NCBI GenBank assembly: GCA_022575985.1
Contig: JAKSXM010000272.1
Location: 31,637,501-31,701,500, forward strand
Direction: 5' to 3'
DNA: 64,000 nucleotides
Source: Anagrus nilaparvatae
Taxonomy: Eukaryota > Arthropoda > Insecta > Hymenoptera > Mymaridae
Shown: one piece after another, positions 1-17,076 of the stretch
Position numbering within the stretch: position 1 is the first letter of the stretch
Layout: every line of letters begins with the position of its first letter
Notes under the pieces: generated by a model
Told to the model about the DNA's origin: nothing
The model's input: only the letters and a program-made list of their open reading frames with translations
The model's database searches: none
Program-made: the position numbers and the translations under genes

Positions 1-4024
<4,024 letters not shown>

Positions 4025-7000
4025 CTGCAAACAAAAAATAAAATATATTGTATTACAGGCGGCGGAAGCCCTAAAAACTCCGATTACGATATATTATAAG
4101 CGCCTATAAAGATAGAAACAAAACTATTTTTTCTCTTCATTTTTCTAAAAACGTGGCTCAAAGATGCGTGCGCGTGCCAATCAGCAGCTGTTGGCGTATT
4201 TTATTTTATGATTTTAAATTTAAAAGACTCGGTTAATCGTTTTATCTGTTTATTCGTCTTTTTTTTTCGCTGCAAAGTACGAAAATTTTATTTTTTAAGG
4301 TTAGGTAACGCAACGCGTTTAAAGCTGCAAAGTTGTAGCTTCCTTTTGCTTCAATACTTTACATGGACTTAAATTTTTATCTCAACATAATAAAAGAAAG
4401 AATTTTAAATCGCCAAGTTATCACGTTGAAGACACGCACAAACGTTGCTGCTTCAATTTCATAATGTCGACTCCGGTTTTACATATTTTTTTTTCGTGTT
4501 ATTTACCTTCTTAAAATTTAATGGGAATTAATGAAGTTGACGCACAAGTAAATTTAACACTTTCGTTTTTTTCTTCATTTTAATAATTTAACTCGACATG
4601 TTTCATATGCCTTTCTATATACATATTAAATAATCTCACTTTGTTTTCTGCTTCGTGTGTAACGCAAACCAAACAACATACACACTTATTGCGCCACTCT
4701 ATACGTATACCTAATTTTCTTCTTATAACGATATACACGTAAAGAGGCTTGGTGACTGCCAAGATAAAAAAAGAAATTTTATTTTATTCGATATTCGTTT
4801 TGATAACCAGACACTAAAATTTTTGATCTCGCAAGTTTTCTAAAACTTAATTATATCAAAAATATTTCTACACCTTCTTGAACACACATCGAGCTTTGAT
4901 ACTAATAAGAGTCTCGCAGCCACGGTCCGCGATGATGCGGCAACTAAATTTTTTCAACGAAAACTGCCATCTTTCGGAAAATTGGCTAATTACTGCGAAG
5001 ACTGAATTGAAAAAGAATAATATAAAATACTTTTCTTAAAATTTTCTTTAATAATGTATGAACAATGAAAACTTTCGATTGAAGTTTAATGAATTCAAAG
5101 ACAAAAAAAAGAACATCAGTTTATTATTTATAATTTATTTAGCAGTGCGCAAGATAGAAGATGCGCGAAGAAGCATGTGGAGCGAACCGATTGGTCTATT
5201 TATTCCGTGCACTCACCAGTGAATTAAATTTGAATTTGAGAAATGGATAAATTTTTGCAAAAAAAAAAAAAAAGATACATAAGCGTGTGTGAGTTGTGAC
5301 GCACTCCCGTCGTTTTATTTTGAGGCTTCGGTAGGCTATTTCCTTGGCGCGTATTTTAAGACACCTTTGAAAAAGACAAGTTACGTAATAAAAAAAGATG
5401 ATAATACTAGCGTAGGTATTATTAAAAATTCCTTTGAAATTAATTTAACCGAGAATAAAAATAAAAAAAGCAATAAATTGAAAAGAAAAAATGAAACTGT
5501 ACTTATAAAAGTTATATTTAGTATATTTAGTTTACTTTATAAAAACTAATAAGTATAGTAACGTTGATCGTTGATATGTGTTATTTTAAGAATAGAAAAA
5601 GATTTATAACTATTACTAAATACACGCACACTACATACATAAAATTTAAAGAAAACATTTAATAATAATTTAGAGATTTGGAGAAAAAAAAATATACGAC
5701 CGTTCTTATTTCTTATAAACTATCAATATTCGACACGTCGGAAGAAATTTTGGCACTGCTAAAAACTAAAATATCGTTCAATTTAAAATTTATGACAGCT
5801 GGTCAAAATCCCAGTCAAGGTCACACTTTTGAAGCAACACTGGTCACAATTAAAAAAAAAATAAAATCATTCCCTACACACCGTCGTTTAAAAGACCTGG
5901 AATGAAATAGGTTGTTGTTGTTGTTGTTGGGTTAAAGATGCCTTCTTCTTAATACGTTCTACAACCCCCGGGATAGAATCTCCCGAGTAACTGATGGACT
6001 CGAGCAATACCGGGGCAAGTAACCAGCTGTTTGCTACTCGATCAAGTGAGAGAGAAAAAGAGCGAGAGAATATCGCCAGCGGACAGTTTTAGCATACACA
6101 CACAGTCTTCCTAATTATTTTGGTATCGCGCTTCTTTGTTTGAGATAGACGTATGCAACTGCAGCCTTGAATTGGATCTAATCACTGAATTACAGTGTCT
6201 ATACCATTATTTTGTTTGTTTATTTTTTCGTTCCTTCCAAATGATCTATGAATTAATCCATAAACATTAAAATTCTCTAAGCTATTAATAGATAATTCCT
6301 TTTGCATAAAATTAGATGAAAAAATTTTTAACACATGATTTTGGCTCTTATGAAAATTTTATGTTTTTGCCAAAAAAAAAAAAATTATATTTACGTATGT
6401 CTAAGATATTTTTTTTTCGCACGAGCATCCGAAAGCATCTACAAACAATTGAATAAATTGAACAATTGTTTTTTTTACCTTCGCTAATAAAATTATATAA
6501 ACAATTTATAAACTTTCTTCGTAAGCACGTGAGAGAACAGAGACGTTTATTTTTACTCGCAATAATCAATATTGTATCGATATTATTTTAGAATCAGTTC
6601 TGACAAGTAAAGATTCTTGAGCAATGTTATGATTTATTTGGCTTTTACAATGTACTATTGCATTCTTTCTTCGTGTCGTCAAATGTAGCAGTTGATTGTT
6701 AATGACAGAATTGATTTATCAACCGAGTTGGTTTGCGTCTAGAAAAAAAAGAACCCTATCCTTCACTATTTTCTAATATATCTATTTCACTGCGTCGCGT
6801 CGTCTTTGAAAAAAAACCGAATGGAAGATCGAGAAAGTTTTTAAAAAATTTGGCTACCTTTGTGCACTTGTGTACCAAGGACTCGAATTAACACTTATTT
6901 TTATTACCTCAATGCTTATTTTGCTCAAAGTCTAGACTATACAGACCGTTGTTTTTTCATTTTTACTTTTGCCAATAAAATTTTAATTACATAATAGATT

Positions 7001-8100
7001 CTCTCGAAAATTTAAATCTTAAAATTGCTTAAAATTCACTTTTTCAAATGTAGCACTTTGCTTTGATTTTCACTTAACTATTGTTAACTTACCCGAAATA
7101 TGTGCAAGAGAAGTCCTTAGCAGGAAAACTCTTGAAATATTTCGAAAAACTCGCGCACTTAATTTTTCCCTTGCACTTCAATAAGAAAAGGTATAAAAGT
7201 AAAAATAAAAAATTAAGTCTAATCAGTAATAGTTCAAATTTTTAGAAAATTATAAAAAAAAAAATCTTTTAGGTCCACCGCAGCTGTCTGGTGAAAAACG
7301 GGGCGCCGACCGGGAAATGTCAGAGTCTTAAGTAGTGCAAAAGTAACGAGCCCTGGTGGCGAGGATCTTAAGCAAATAAAAAATATGTAAAAATATAATA
7401 TATATTTTTGATAAAATTTATTAATTCGAAAATTGGGCAAAAGCCAGCATCTTTGTATTGTGATCGGAAACTTTGTAAATGCTCGTGTGGGAATAATTTC
7501 AAATTTTAATTAAAATTTTTAATTTTTCAAAACGCCAAAATCTTATCGGCGAAGGGAAAATTATTCTTATCATTGGATCTCTGATATTATTTCTCTATTA
7601 TCTCTCTTTTCTCCTGACGAACCCATTTATCCGCTTTACTCTTCTGGAAATACAAATAAAAATAAACTATAAGTCCCATGTCTGACCTTACGCGTACCTA
7701 TTCCACTTAATTTCTCGGTCCCTGCTGAGTCAATGTATATGACTAATTTTTTTCACCCACGATAAATGTTAAAGTCTCTGGAGAATCCAAAAATTGAAAT
7801 AAAAATTTTTAATAAAAAAAAAAATTCACCTCGGTACGCCCAAAAAGCCAGAGTCTGCTGATTGATAAATGCTTTTATTTTTTTATTACTATGGCTGGAT
7901 AAAAAGTAAAGTCAAGTGATAAAGAAAAAAAGAGCAGTGAATTTCTTAGTGACCTTAAGGTAAGTTATCCTTGCAACAGTTTTAGCATAAGGCGTTTCAA
8001 AATGATAGATGTGAATTTTGCTCAGTTTCCACAAGTTAGTGCATTTGCGTTTGCCAAACGTGTCTAGTTTTTGCGAAGAATATATAAATTTAAAGGTCGC
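4025..8100. other. SERCA upstream region, leader exon(s) expected, no gene recognised
   Basis: No open frame here resembles a known protein. The splice acceptor at 4025 means at least one untranslated SERCA exon should lie in or beyond this stretch on the minus strand. Three patches are clearly less AT-rich than their surroundings and are the best candidates for leader exons or promoters: about 4,905-4,945, 5,905-6,090 (which starts with a GTT triplet run and contains CCCCCGGGATAG) and 7,265-7,365. This is inference from base composition only. Confidence 0.4.
5911..5930. repeat. GTT microsatellite
   Basis: A run of about six TTG/GTT triplets followed by GGGTTAAAGATGCC. It opens a GC-richer patch that runs to about 6,090. 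The patch has no open frame of note and might be an old repeat or an untranslated exon. Confidence 0.6.
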
Positions 8101-9361
8101 AGACAATGCACGCTGTCGTCGGCTTTTTTATTTTACTTTAAATAATTCGATTACTATTACTTGATTTTAAAACGATTTTTCCTCCATCCATTAAGTGCCA
8201 AATTAGTCATTATTAAACCTATTTTTGTAAAGAAATTTTTTGCAAATAAAAATGTTAATTTTTTTTTTTTTTGAATTTCTACCAAATGTACATAATAATT
8301 TTTATTTCAGCGTTAACATAAAATTATTACCACATTGAACAATTGATTTTTACAAAAGTAATTAAATAACCAAAGTTTAGCAATTTTCCCCACTCTTTCC
8401 TAACTGTGCAATACAAAAACGTGGAGTTAATTTTTCAAGCATTATTAAAAAAAAGTAACAATTTTTCTTTTTTTGGCAAGAATCTTATAATGCTATGACG
8501 TTAAATTAGACATTGAACTCTAGGAAGAGAATTGAATTAATTAAACATTACAGATATAAATGTGAAAAAAAATTTTTTTTCTTTTTATTTCGGCTCATTA
8601 AAGAAAAAAGTTAAGAATTTTTATTTTTAGGGGAATATCTCCAAAATCTGACAAAAAGCCAAAAAACTATAGATCAATCGACTTTAAAGTTAAAACAAAA
8701 ATGGAAAGTCTATATTTGGGACAACGTCTATAAATGATCATTTAGTCCAATTGGCCTATACAACATTTTTAGACATTTTTAATACAAGTCCAAATCAACC
8801 TTTATTATTTTTAGAACATTATTTCCCTAATTATTTAACATTTTTGGCATTTAAGCTTTTGCATTAAAAAACTGGAAATCTATGCTTTTAAATTATTTTT
8901 TATTTTTATCATTCTTAATATTTTATTTCCAATTTGGACAGATGTTACTCAAGTTTGATAATTAAATAAAAAAAATCATTTTCGGCACTTTTCATTCTGA
9001 AACTTTTTTTTCATTCTGTAAAAATTTCCTCGTGGGCATATAACTCGGAAATGAATACTTTAGCAACTCCATGGCTATATTATATTTACTACTAATAATA
9101 CTTTACCGAAGCATACTCCAATCAGATCACTCAAATCATGTATTTGTGATTGTTTTTGGAAACCAGTTTGAGAAAAGGTCTAATAGGAGTTTTTTCATTC
9201 GCTGATTCCAAAAATTGATGTTTCACTCGGCCGAAATTTGTCTAAAATCTATAAATTAGCAAATATCACCACTCATTAAGGCTGTTTTTGCAATATTCAC
9301 AAACTGTAATGAGATTTAGCCCATTGTATAGGTTTTTGGAGCTTCTAATTACGAATATAAA
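8101..9361. other. AT-rich DNA without recognised features
   Basis: No coding frame, RNA gene or clear repeat can be supported here. Homopolymer A and T runs are common. The stretch lies between the SERCA upstream region and the first of the inverted-repeat elements. Confidence 0.5.
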
Positions 9362-10763
9362 TGAGCGGGCCAATCGACTATAGACGTATAAATTTTACGA
9401 ATGGTAGGTAAAATATTATATACACACTATAAAAAATAATAAAATTTTAAGAAGTTAATATTAACTTCGTACCCATTAAGTCCCCGAAAGTGAATAATCC
9501 CTTGATTCAAGTTAACGGGGTTAAATCAATGCATCCCAACCTTGAGTCAGCTGACGTATATTTGTTAAAATAGCTGTCTTTTAGACTCAGGTCAACTTAA
9601 TATTAGGCTGAATCCGGTAATTATATATTTTACTTACGTATTAGTTATAACTCCCTGAAATTTCTATCATTTCCTCGAATACCTTCGGGATGAAAATGGA
9701 CCGTACGAGGGAAAACTGATATCCTGGAGGAAAAATTTTTAATTTTGCATCTAAAACAATTTTCCAATTTTCCAAGATGGCGGACCAAAAAACATGAAAA
9801 TAGAAACTTTCTACATTACCTGGGGGTTTTCGAGGTCGACAAAAATGTTTCTATTAATGAAAATTTTCATTTTTTTGCCCCAGCATATTTTCCAATTTTC
9901 CAATATGGCGGACCAAAAAACATTTCAGAATAAGCTTTTTACATTTTCAGGGGGTTTTCGAGGTCGAGAAAAACGTTTTTACGAATGAAAATTGGAATTT
10001 TTTTGACCCAGCATATTTTCCAATTTTCCAATATGGCGGACCAAAAACATTTCAGAATAAGCTTTTTACATTGCCAAGGGGTTTAGAGGTAAAAAAAATC
10101 GTTTTTATGAAGTTTTTATTTACATGTTTTTTGGTCCGCCATCTTGAAAAATTTGGAAAATATGCTGGGACAAAAAAATTAAAATTTTCATTTATAAAAA
10201 TGTTTTTCTCGACCCCGAAAACCCCCAGGTAATGTAGAAATTTTTTATTTTCATGTTTTTTGGTCCGCCATCTTGGAAAAATGGAAAATTGTTTAGGATG
10301 AAAAATTAAAAATTTCGCTTCCAGGATATCAGTTTTCCCTCATACGGTCCATTTTCATCCCGAAGGTATTCGAGGAGATGACAGAAATTTTAGGGAGTTA
10401 TAACTCCCTAAAGCAGGGAGTATATTATATTTACGGGCTTGTACTATATTTTTTTTTATGTCTAAGATAAGTTTGAATTTATTTCAATGTTGTATTTGGA
10501 TATAACAAATTCGAATTACCCTAAATTAGCCCGATTACATTTTTTGTATCAAGCTAATATTTTGCTGAAAGAAGCTTGCTTTCAATTGAATCACGGGATC
10601 TCCCGTCAAGTCACTGTTTAAGTTGATTCAAGTATAAATATTCGCTTCGCCGTATTTACCTTCGCGCTTAGGTTGGGTCAACTTCGCATAGCGTGGCAAT
10701 ACTCTATATTTTTCATAGTACACCTTAAAATTTTTATACGTTTATAGTCAATCGGCCTGCTCA
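9362..10763. mobile_element. Non-autonomous element with about 36-bp terminal inverted repeats
   Basis: The left end TGAGCGGGCCAATCGACTAT and the reverse complement of the right end (TGAGCAGGCCGATTGACTAT) match at about 85-90% over roughly 36 bp. AAAT stands next to GAGC/GCTC on both sides and may be a short target duplication. No transposase frame is present. The inside is mostly occupied by another palindrome (9,644-10,405). The superfamily is unknown. Confidence 0.65.
9644..10405. repeat. Palindrome built of tandem 'ATGGCGGACC' units, nested in larger element
   Basis: Three direct copies of a unit of about 125 bp (around 9,762, 9,892 and 10,018, each with CCAATTTTCCAA then ATGGCGGACCAAAAA) are followed by two inverted copies (about 10,130 and 10,258). 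Both ends carry GTTATAACTCCCT-type sequence with TTCGAGG and ATCCTGGA blocks in mirror order. Fragments of the same family occur at 16,235-16,315 and in 21,290-21,900. Short open frames here come from the repeats and are not genes. Confidence 0.75.
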
Positions 10764-11350
10764 AATGTCCCGGACATGAAATATTGAACAAACACCATTA
10801 AATCGGGAAGAAGATTATTGGAATTTTTTGTATTTACTAACCACAGTACTCTCTAAAGTGAAAAGTGTAAATTTGTATTAAAATTCACACCATCGCACTT
10901 TTAAAGTAGCGATTTTTTTTTTCACACCTCCAAAGCAGTGAGCTCGAAATTCACACTTTTAAAAGTGCGAATTTAACGTTTACACCAGGCGTTTCTAAAT
11001 TCACACTTTTAAGGTAGCGAATTTAAAACACACTAGATTAGAGCGGGGCGAATATAAATTCACACTTTTAAAAGTGTGAATTTTATGCTCGCATCCCTGC
11101 GGTAATATAACCTTAAAAAATTCACACCTTTAAGATGATTTTGTAACTACGCCAAAGGCAGGTTTAAAACTTTAAATTCATAATAGTTCTAATAGAAAAA
11201 CATTACTACTCGGATTTTAAAAGGGTATAAGCAGGTTAAAATAATGAAATACAGCGTTCATACATTTTTAAATATAAATTTTAATACTATTAAAAACTTT
11301 TTATTATAAAATAAAAAATCTACAATATAATTAACAGAATATATATATAT

Positions 11351-12287
11351 GGGTGGTTTTCACTGTAACGATATATTTTTTTATTGTTTACGGCACAACA
11401 CTAATTATATTTTTTTTTTAATTTTTTTTGTATTTTAATGTTTATCAATGTCCAAAAACCTAAAATTTTCAGTGGTACTGCTACAAATGTAAAAATAAAT
11501 TCTACGTGTTATTCTTATGGGATTTTTTTATTTATGCAGACGGTGGCGTCATGGACGGTTGCGACATTTTGAATGTATTATTGAAATAACTTTGTATTGA
11601 AGCCATCAAATTTTCTCAAACTCTGGGTATCTTATTTTTCCATCAAAACACATAACTGAACAAGATATATTAAGTAATATATGACATACACTTGGAGAAA
11701 ACGACATGGACGGTGGCGACATTTTTTTTTTGTAAAAGCGTTTTAAAATTTTAATAGGTTTAATTTTCATAGTTAAAGCTTTTATATTTAAAATTTTAAG
11801 TTTTCCACGGTTCATATATGAGTAGTTCAGTAAAAAAAAAAATACAACAGTGCTTTTAAGTGCATACATATAGAGTGCGCTCCAATAAAAGATGGGAAGC
11901 TTAAAAATAGCTAAAACCGGGGGACAGACTTATATGCGACGATACGCTAAGTGGATTGCATGAAAATTTGTTTCGTTGAAAAAATTGAGTTTTTGGGACC
12001 TAAATACGTCATATGCATCCTACAGAAAAATTTAAGTTCAAATTTTAAGCCGTTTGTTAATACTCAAAGTTTACAGTTAAGCAAAAGGACAGCAGACGGT
12101 GGCGTCAATTTGAACACATATGCTCCAGAAAATTTTTTTATTAAGTTACCAATATATGCATAGTAGGTTGTGACTTTAAAAAAATATTATTTATGAACTT
12201 TTTAGAAGAAGAAAAAGTGTAAAAGAGCTTTAGTTTCGGATATAAATGGAGGGGACACTATGTATACCGTTCCTGCGAAAACCACCC
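11351..12287. mobile_element. Element A in FB1 centre, about 20-bp terminal inverted repeats
   Basis: It starts GGGTGGTTTTCACTGTAACG and ends, on the other strand, GGGTGGTTTTCGCAGGAACG (16 of 20 identical). It is flanked on both sides by (TA)n, so the target duplication cannot be delimited. Unlike its neighbours it is not a palindrome inside. The motif GACGGTGGCG recurs around 11,540, 11,708 and 12,095. No coding frame of note. Confidence 0.65.
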
Positions 12288-12301
12288 ATATATATATATA
12301 T

Positions 12302-13673
12302 TAGAGTGTGTCTAATTTTTTTTTTTCGATATTTTTTGGCTCCCCCCATTTTTTTCGAATATTTATGTCAAAAAAAACCCACAGCTCCAAGGATTTTGAT
12401 TTTCGATTTTTTTAACCCGTGCCACCGAGCACTTGAAGTTTCCCATTTAAATAACATGGGCATTTTGGGTTTTTAGCTATACAAATTTTTACAAAATGAT
12501 ACTTTTATATGTTGTAAAGACAGGAAAAAAGCCCTGCATTTATTCCAAAGGGTATTTTGGGGCTAGAAACGCAAATTTAAATGTTGGCTCAATCTTATAA
12601 AACAGAGTTTTTTTGGAAATTTTCGATAAAACGCTGCAACCTCAAAAATGAACCAAAATACTTCTGATTAGTTTACTTTTTTTTTGTGTAAATGTCACCT
12701 TTCAAATGCCGTAAACTGCGTTTTTTTATCACTGATTCTCTCAGGGCTATAGTCAATTAATTAATTGAATTTAAAAATTTGAAAAATAACCAATTTTTGA
12801 ATTTTTTTAAACTGCTGTCAAAAATGTAATTTTTGACGAAATTGAGCTTTATAGGTCTTAAAAATTTTCCAGAAACTTCAAATTTACAAAAATTTTTTAC
12901 TCACTGCTTTTCAATAAATTATTAACCAGAGATGATAATTTAAAGTCATAGTCCCAATTTCAGGGTTTAAAAAAAAAATCAATTTTTATCATTATCTTTG
13001 AAAAACAATATCTTAAAAACTATTTAAAGAAAAGAGACGAGAAAAAAATTTTTGAAAACTTGAAGCTTGCAGAAACCTTTTAAGGCCTATAAAACTCAAT
13101 TTTGTCGAAAATTACAATTTTAGCAGCAATTTAACCAAATTTAAAAATTGGGCCTATCGGGTCAAAAATTACCAATAGGTTAATTGATTATAGCGGTGAG
13201 AGAATCAGTGATAAAAATACATGGTTTATGTCGTTTGAAATGTGACATTTACACCAAAAAAAGTAGAATAACCAGAAGTGTTTTGGTTAATTTTTGAGGT
13301 TGCAGCGTTTTATTGAAAATTACCGAAAAACCCTATTTTATAAGATTGAGCCAACATGTAAATTTGCGTTTCTAGCCCCAAAATTCCCTTTGGAATGAAT
13401 GCAGGGCTGTTTGCATGTCTTTACAACATATAAAAGTATGTTTTCAGTAAAAGTTAGCTTTTTTAAGCGCTATTTGGCTTTTGTAAAAACTTGTATAGCT
13501 ATAAACCCAAAATTACCATGTTATTTAAATGGGAAACTTCAAGTGCTCGGTGGCACGGGTTCAAAAATCGAAAATCAAAATCCTTGGAGCTGTGGGTTTT
13601 TTATGACATAAATATTCGAAAAAAATGGGGGGAGCCAAAAAATATCGAAAAAAAAAAAATTAGACACACTCTA
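12302..13673. mobile_element. Element B in FB1 centre, palindromic hAT-like element
   Basis: A 1,372-bp palindrome with ends TAGAGTGTGTC...GACACACTCTA, flanked on both sides by ATATATAT. Its blocks (CCAAGGATTTTGATTTTC, CATTTAAATAACATGGG) also occur in the element at 22,010-22,714, which has the same TAGAGTG ends and a unique 8-bp target duplication. The 8-bp duplication and TAGAG-type ends fit the hAT superfamily. The open frames inside are mirror-image artefacts. Confidence 0.8.
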
Positions 13674-13683
13674 ATATATATAT

Positions 13684-14821
13684 GAGCAATTATTTTAAAA
13701 TTGATACTTAATTCGAGCCTGGAATCGTAAATTTTTTTTTTGAGGACACATCGATACGACCTGTGTTTTCAGATAGTTTGAACCTTCAGAAAACCGAAAA
13801 AAATCGTGAACATGAAATCGGCGATAGGTGCCAAAAAGATTTTTTCACTTTTATGTCAAAAAACGTGTTTTTCGTACCTGAGCTACCCTAAATTTTTAAA
13901 ATAACTTTTTAGGTAAAAAAACTTTTGTAAAATAGATAAGAAAATCTGATTACCAGGGAAAAACCACTCCAGAAGAAAAAAAAACTTATCTTTTTCGGAT
14001 GAAATTTAGCCAAGTTATCGTCAATTTAAGATTTTGCTCAAATTCGTCTTAAAAAAGATTGAAATTTTATTGAAAAAAGCCTGTTTCTGAACCTTAAACA
14101 TGCATTATTCGCTTGATTTTCATCGTAAAATAATAATTTTTTTTTAAAAATCGATTAATTTTTTCCTGGCAATTCAATTCTTTAAGAAAAAAAATCATTT
14201 TTATTGACCAAATTTCAATTTTTAGGTCAAAAGCCTTTGAAAACTGTAAGTAGCAAGATTTACTTAACACAGTTTTTGATCTAAAAATTAAAATTTTGTC
14301 AATAAAAATAATTTTTTTCTTAGAGAAATGAATTGCCAGGAAAAAATTAATCGATTTTAAAAAAAAAATTATTATTTTACGATAAAAATCAAGCGAATAA
14401 TGCATGTTTAAGGTTCAGAAACAGGCTTTTTTCAATAAAATTTCAATCTTTTTTAAGACGAATTTGAGCAAAATCTTAAATTGACGATAACTTGGCTAAA
14501 TTTCATCCGAAAAAGATAAGTTTTTTTTTCTTCTGGAGTGGTTTTTCCCTGGCAATCAGATTTTCTTATCTATTTTACAAAAGTTTTTTTACCTAAAAAG
14601 TTATTTTAAAAATTTAGGGTAGCTCAGATACGAAAAACACGTTTTTTGACATAAAAGTGAAAAAATCTTTTTGGCACCTATCGCCGATTTCTTGTTCACG
14701 ATTTTTTTCGGTTTTCTGAAGGTTCAAACTATCTGAAAACACGGGTCATATCGATGTGCCCTCAAAAAAAAAATTTACGATTCCAGGCTCGAATTAAGTA
14801 TCAATTTTAAAATAATTGCTC
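13684..14821. mobile_element. Element C in FB1 centre, palindromic element
   Basis: A palindrome starting GAGCAATTATTTTAAAATTG and ending with the reverse complement, flanked by (TA)n on both sides. Arms are about 0.5 kb and highly alike. Exact ends and superfamily cannot be fixed because the flanks are simple repeats. No coding frame. Confidence 0.75.
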
Positions 14822-15327
14822 ATATATATATATATTCTGTTAATTATATTGTAGATTTTTTATTTTATAATAAAAAGTTTTTAATAGTATTAAAATTTAT
14901 ATTTAAAAATGTATGAACGCTGTATTTCATTATTTTAACCTGCTTATACCCTTTTAAAATCCGAGTAGTAATGTTTTTCTATTAGAACTATTATGAATTT
15001 AAAGTTTTAAACCTGCCTTTGGCGTAGTTACAAAATCATCTTAAAGGTGTGAATTTTTTAAGGTTATATTACCGCAGGGATGCGAGCATAAAATTCACAC
15101 TTTTAAAAGTGTGAATTTATATTCGCCCCGCTCTAATCTAGTGTGTTTTAAATTCGCTACCTTAAAAGTGTGAATTTAGAAACGCCTGGTGTAAACGTTA
15201 AATTCGCACTTTTAAAAGTGTGAATTTCGAGCTCACTGCTTTGGAGGTGTAAAAAAAAAAAAATCGCTACTTTAAAAGTGCGATGGTGTGAATTTTAATA
15301 CAAATTCACACTTTTCACTTTAGAGAG

Positions 15328-16380
15328 TATGTTTTTTGGGTCGCTGATCTTGTATTTCAGGAAGTTGCATGTCAAAAATTCTCAAAGATTGACAATATTG
15401 AATAATTACCTCTAAAAACGGGCATTTTTTTCTAATTTAAAGGTGCTAGACAATTTTCGCACAAGCGAAACCTCCAGTTTTGGAATCAGCGAACCAAAAA
15501 ACCATAAGTAGACCTTTTCATATCTGGGTTGCCATAAACAACCCCCCCCCCCCATCTTCTTTCTCTGTGATTTGAATGGAGTAGCTTCAAGAGTAGCAGT
15601 TTACCTGTCTGCAAATTTTAAAAATTCATATTACTAGCGGGAAAATCTAATAATAAAGTACAATTAGTTTCACCAAAAATAAAACCTTTTTCAGGTGGTT
15701 GCTTTGATGCCTGAAAAACAGATTTTCAAAAGTTTCATTTAGGTTTGTTATGAATAGAGTTGACAACAAAAATTTGAAGCCTGCCAATTTCAAAAATTCA
15801 TATTTCTAGCGGGAAAATGTAATAATAACGCACAGGTAGTTTCAATATGAATAAAACCTTTTTTAGGAATCGCTTTGATGCATAAAGGAAAATTTTTCAC
15901 AGGTTTTATAAAGGTCTGTTGACCGAAATTTGAGAAAAAGAATTAGAAGCCTTCGTAAACACGAAAATTCATTTATATATCTAGGGAGACGGCATTTTTG
16001 CCCATTATATGTAAAACTATGTTTTAAAACACGGAAAAAAATATGGGGTTCGACTTTTGCATGCTGTCTGCACACGCTCGTGCATACAACTGCATGCAAA
16101 GCCAAGACCAATATTTTATCTCTTGTTTAATAAATAGCTATTTTCTAGCGAGAAAATATTATAAAAAAGCACAGTTAATTTTACCAAAAATAAAACCTTT
16201 TTGCAGTTGTTGCTTTGATGCCTGAAGAAAGGATTTTCATAGTCCTCGGATGGTTCATTTTTGTCCTGAAGGTATTCCAGGAGATAATAGAAAATTTAGG
16301 GAGTTAACTCCCTATCCTCAATATCAATAATTTCATAATAATAATAACAAAAATAATAGTAAAAAGTATAACAAATTGTC
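15328..16380. repeat. Degenerate tandem repeats (about 175-bp unit) and repeat fragments
   Basis: From about 15,600 to 16,220 a unit recurs three to four times with the order CATATT.CTAGCGGGAAAAT, TAATAATAA..GCACA, AATAAAACCTTTTT and GCTTTGATGC. Before it (15,345-15,520) lies a fragment of the GGGTCGCTGATC family, also seen at 37,040-37,460 and 63,770-64,000. After it (16,235-16,315) lies a fragment of the 9,644-10,405 family ending GGGAGTTAACTCCC. A run of about 12 C at 15,542-15,553 is out of character with this AT-rich DNA. Confidence 0.6.
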
Positions 16381-16858
16381 ATTATCAAATCCTATCCTAT
16401 CCTATCCTATTCCTATATATATATAAATCTTTAATTTTGTATGTTTGTTTGTCTGAAATGGATAAACTAGAACGTGATATAAGTTAGAGACATGGGGTTT
16501 ACGGCAAAAGATGGCAAAAATTACGGGTCAAAACATAGGCTAGGTTTTGTTTCGATTGATAACGACAAAAAATTTTTATGTTGAAAAAATCAAATTAAAA
16601 AAAAAAATCAAAAAAACTGAAAACCGAGGATACATTTTTTTACCAAAAAGAATTTCATAATATTTTTTACGTATCCACCTAAATTTTCAAGGTAATCGGC
16701 TGGATCTGTCAAAAATTACAACAATTTATTGAAAATTACAAAAGTTTAGAACTAATATTATATATATTTCAAATTCTTAAAGAGCACTAGTAATGTAAGT
16801 TTTTAAAAAAGGGCTGAAATAATAAACTTACTAAAAATTTAAAAGTATGGCTCTTTTT
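16381..16858. other. TCCTA/(TA)n simple repeats and probable transposon end
   Basis: A short TCCTA array around 16,389-16,415 runs into (TA)n and then ATAAATCTTTAATTTTGTAT followed by GTTTGTTTGTCTGAAATGG. This wording resembles the ends of repeats common in insect genomes, but I cannot name the family. No gene is visible. Confidence 0.35.
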
Positions 16859-17033
16859 AACGTTCTCCAGATTTTGGAGAACGGATTTGAACTTTCTCCA
16901 GATTTTGGAGAACAGATTTTAACTATCTCCAAATTTTGGAGAATTGATTTTAACTTTCTCCAGATTTTGGAGAACGGATTTTAACTTTATCCAGATTTTG
17001 GAGAACGGATTTTAACTTTCTCCATATTTTGCA
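16859..17033. repeat. 31-bp minisatellite, six units
   Basis: Six tandem copies of a 31-bp unit of the form TTCTCCAGATTTTGGAGAA plus CGGATTTTAAC. Each unit contains its own short palindrome (TTCTCCA...TGGAGAA). Units start near 16,862, 16,893, 16,924, 16,955, 16,986 and 17,017; the last is cut short. It adjoins the left end of the next fold-back element. Confidence 0.85.
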
Positions 17034-17076
17034 ATAACAAAATGATCTATTTTATCCAACAAAGTATAGTTTCATA

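Larger units (their letters stand above)
10849..15327. mobile_element. 4.5-kb fold-back element (FB1) flanked by TA
   Basis: The ends CTCTCTAAAGTGAAAAGTG and its reverse complement mark a palindrome with arms of about 500 bp (10,849-11,350 and 14,822-15,327), bounded by TA on both sides as in TA-targeting (Tc1/mariner-like) elements. Each arm carries several copies of the short palindrome TTCACACTTTTAAAAGTG, possibly transposase-binding arrays. The arms meet at a (TA)n tract, and three other elements sit in that tract in a row (11,351-12,287; 12,302-13,673; 13,684-14,821). There is no transposase frame, so it is non-autonomous. Confidence 0.85.

Noticed and set aside
5289..5905. Two open frames of 75-86 codons upstream of SERCA
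   Set aside because: Low-complexity Lys/Asn-rich translation, no splice context or family resemblance.
11606..14405. Several open frames of 60-100 codons in the FB1 region
   Set aside because: They are rich in Phe, Lys, Ile and Asn, occur in mirror pairs on both strands of palindromes, and show no transposase motif.
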